Assembly: GCF_001729485.1 (NCBI RefSeq) | Contig: NZ_CP017157.1 | Location: 3,100,001-3,164,000 of the forward strand | Length of the DNA stretch: 64,000 nt | Origin: Streptomyces lydicus | Lineage (GTDB): Bacteria; Actinomycetota; Actinomycetes; Streptomycetales; Streptomycetaceae | Direction: 5' to 3' | Shown here: positions 63,601 to 64,000 of the stretch, in pieces | Layout: each line of letters begins with the position of its first letter | Numbering within the stretch: position 1 is the stretch's first letter | Made by a program: the position numbers and the translations under genes | Notes under the pieces: generated by a model | Databases searched by the model: none | What the model was told of the DNA's origin: nothing | What the model saw: only the letters and a program-made list of their open reading frames with translations

Positions 63601-64000
63601 CGCCGAGCGTGCCGAGATCGCCGGTGTGCCGGACGACCTCGGCGAGGCCCCCGACGGCGCGAACGCCTCGCTGCCCGCGCTGCGCGAGGCGTACCGCGCC
63701 GCCTCCCAGCTCTACGAGAAGGTCGGCGTCGGTGCCGATCTGCGGGCCGAGCAGGCCCGCGCCGAGGGCGACGAGTCCGCGTCCCTGGCCGAGCTGAACC
63801 GCCTCACCAACAAGGTGCGGACCCGTGCCGAGGCCCTTTTGGAGAGCCCGGACGCCGCCGACGGCCCGTCCCGGCAGGCCGCCGCGGCCCGGGCCGAATC
63901 GCTGGTGCACATGCTGGAGAGCCGGGCCTCGGCCGCCAGCGAGCAGTTGGGCCGGCTGCGCGGCGAGGCCGAGCGGCTGGCCCCCACGGACGGCGGGGCG
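60656..64000 (+). CDS. SMC-like ATPase (MukB/JetC-like), 3' end outside the window
   Basis: 1115 codons are visible and the frame is still open at the window end. It starts MYELSRVRLYSIGPAGARYA and has a Walker A of SMC type, GVLFLENGGGKSVLLKLIFS (near residues 60-80), in which the first Gly of GxNGxGKS is Leu. After a globular part, residues about 280-700 form a long Ala/Glu/Arg-rich coiled coil. Residues about 706-785 (AVEYLGEHGVPALPGWRYLA, ELVDGVIITDPETHARAREV) fit a compact hinge, followed by a returning coil. The Walker B and signature motifs should lie beyond the window. With the two upstream genes it makes a MukBEF/MksBEF/Wadjet-type complex; whether a JetD/MksG nuclease gene follows cannot be seen. 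Confidence 0.75.
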   Translation, partial: MYELSRVRLYSIGPAGARYADTVLDLRGVGAPVPQPAPAQADFFEDEPVGPPRRPAPAGVLFLENGGGKSVLLKLIFSVMLPGHRNTLGGASSGVLRKFLLADDCGHVALEWQHVLTGESVVVGKVSEWRGRQVSNDPRKFAEAWYSFRPGPGMSLDALPVAEATVVRPRQEGGEGSSGAQGRRRTMKGFRDVLTEAGKNYPNLDVVWEEIHERWNEHLGELGLDPELFRYQREMNADEGEAAGLFAVKNDSDFTDLLLRAVTDTRDTDGLADLVHGFAHKLGRRAELTAERDFTAGSLDLLSRIADAAEQRERAREVHAGAERRTRALAQRLHARGTEERGRTAELAEQVAAAAHRVTDAGQVRERRSLVAAELAYRHASLALAAAEKGAAAQRRELNDARTLHSAWQAAEIALRHRAAADRSARVAAAIREAERDAAPALAARATAAADLVRALHAAAEAGERIANEEEERSAALQEAGESAHRDATTAATHAQRARSEAEHLKQRLAEVAEETAEAVRAGWLDDSAPDADPARAALAASDAEKTAVEAWDAARETARQATDRAREATSRHSAAELAAARAEDAAEAAARAYEAERRAAESIGAEQRLADLLGLPQSEAKALGVPGPRTATPGTDQGAPRRSATAGPLTAEELDRNADALRELLEDGVSAAERQLFELRTAAADDARILGALGDGGLLPPGPDVLAAVEYLGEHGVPALPGWRYLAQSVDPADHARVLAARPELVDGVIITDPETHARAREVLAQAALLPRSAVAVGTAAALLAPTPAPDERDSGVFLVPPNPAMHDESAADEERQALRARAIERDEEIRALAARLAGDRALAARLGSWRAGCPAGRLAELAEAAEETRTAADEAAAELAESRAVRAEADEVAAEATRVRDERQETAQRARRAADLLAGLAHRLRERASWQSRLRELADEAVEFEARAEECVDRARAADEDRRAAQRAADDARRTARALRAERAEIAGVPDDLGEAPDGANASLPALREAYRAASQLYEKVGVGADLRAEQARAEGDESASLAELNRLTNKVRTRAEALLESPDAADGPSRQAAAARAESLVHMLESRASAASEQLGRLRGEAERLAPTDGGA

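Noticed and set aside
60431..63910. Long open frame on the minus strand opposite the SMC-like ATPase
   Set aside because: It is the mirror of a coding strand with strong GC3 bias; its Gly/Ala/Val-rich translation shows no family pattern, while the plus strand has a P-loop and coiled coils.
57971..64000. Firm naming as jetABC (Wadjet)
   Set aside because: The fourth, nuclease-like gene that defines Wadjet is outside the window and the motifs are not close enough to choose between Mks, Muk and Jet.

Overview
The window is a 64 kb stretch of very GC-rich, densely packed actinobacterial chromosome, almost certainly from Streptomyces or a close relative. Supporting signs are the strong G/C bias at third codon positions, frequent GTG and TTG starts, ATGA/GTGA gene overlaps, several apparently leaderless genes (a TANNNT -10 box 6-7 nt before the start), a DUF397 gene, mycothiol-type enzymes, and a gene recognised as nsdA, a Streptomyces regulator of development and antibiotic production. 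No tRNA, rRNA, CRISPR array or origin was seen.

Layout. (1) 1-7.3 kb: the start of a molybdenum hydroxylase operon, an MpaB-type oxygenase, a Ser/Thr kinase with six TPR repeats, a secreted GH27 alpha-galactosidase and a phytoene-desaturase-like oxidoreductase. (2) 7.3-21.5 kb: acyl-CoA catabolism. A nitronate-monooxygenase-like gene and two acyl-CoA ligases are followed by a VOC protein, paaK with a PaaR-like operator, a hydrolase, a secreted chorismate mutase, and a block matching the mycobacterial fadD19-echA19-Rv3521-ltp4-ltp3 locus for C24-branched sterol side chains. The same 17-bp TetR-type operator stands in front of the first and the last of these units. (3) 21.6-35.5 kb: mixed housekeeping and regulatory genes: DUF397, leucine-rich repeats, a mycothiol-dependent isomerase, a CGNR regulator with its own operator, a bifunctional wall hydrolase, an APH-type kinase, nsdA, a PAS-SpoIIE phosphatase, a HEAT protein, a 15-copy 7-bp tandem repeat and a DUF1877 gene. 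(4) 35.6-42.6 kb: a translationally coupled operon of two GT4 glycosyltransferases, an SGNH hydrolase and an ATP-dependent 5-oxoprolinase. (5) 42.6-50.8 kb: a block bounded by two intact insertion sequences, carrying a propeller protein, an MFS transporter, a secreted phosphoesterase, a secreted subtilase and a LuxR/TrmB-like regulator. (6) 50.8-57.9 kb: a complete 5-oxoproline locus: pxpABC in one direction; a GntR regulator, DUF969/DUF979 membrane pair, pyroglutamyl peptidase and DUF2891 in the other. Two nearly identical promoter/operator modules drive the two arms. (7) 58-64 kb: a MukBEF/Wadjet-like SMC operon that runs off the window end.

How the genes work together. The best-supported systems are the 5-oxoproline regulon (release by Pcp, proposed uptake by DUF969/979, hydrolysis by PxpABC, control by the GntR protein), the sterol side-chain module (CoA activation, hydration, then C-C cleavage by a DUF35/thiolase-like complex whose thiolase-like subunits lack the nucleophilic cysteine), and the SMC complex. 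oplA and pxpC face each other across the IS-bounded block, so that block looks like a later insertion into an older 5-oxoproline locus.
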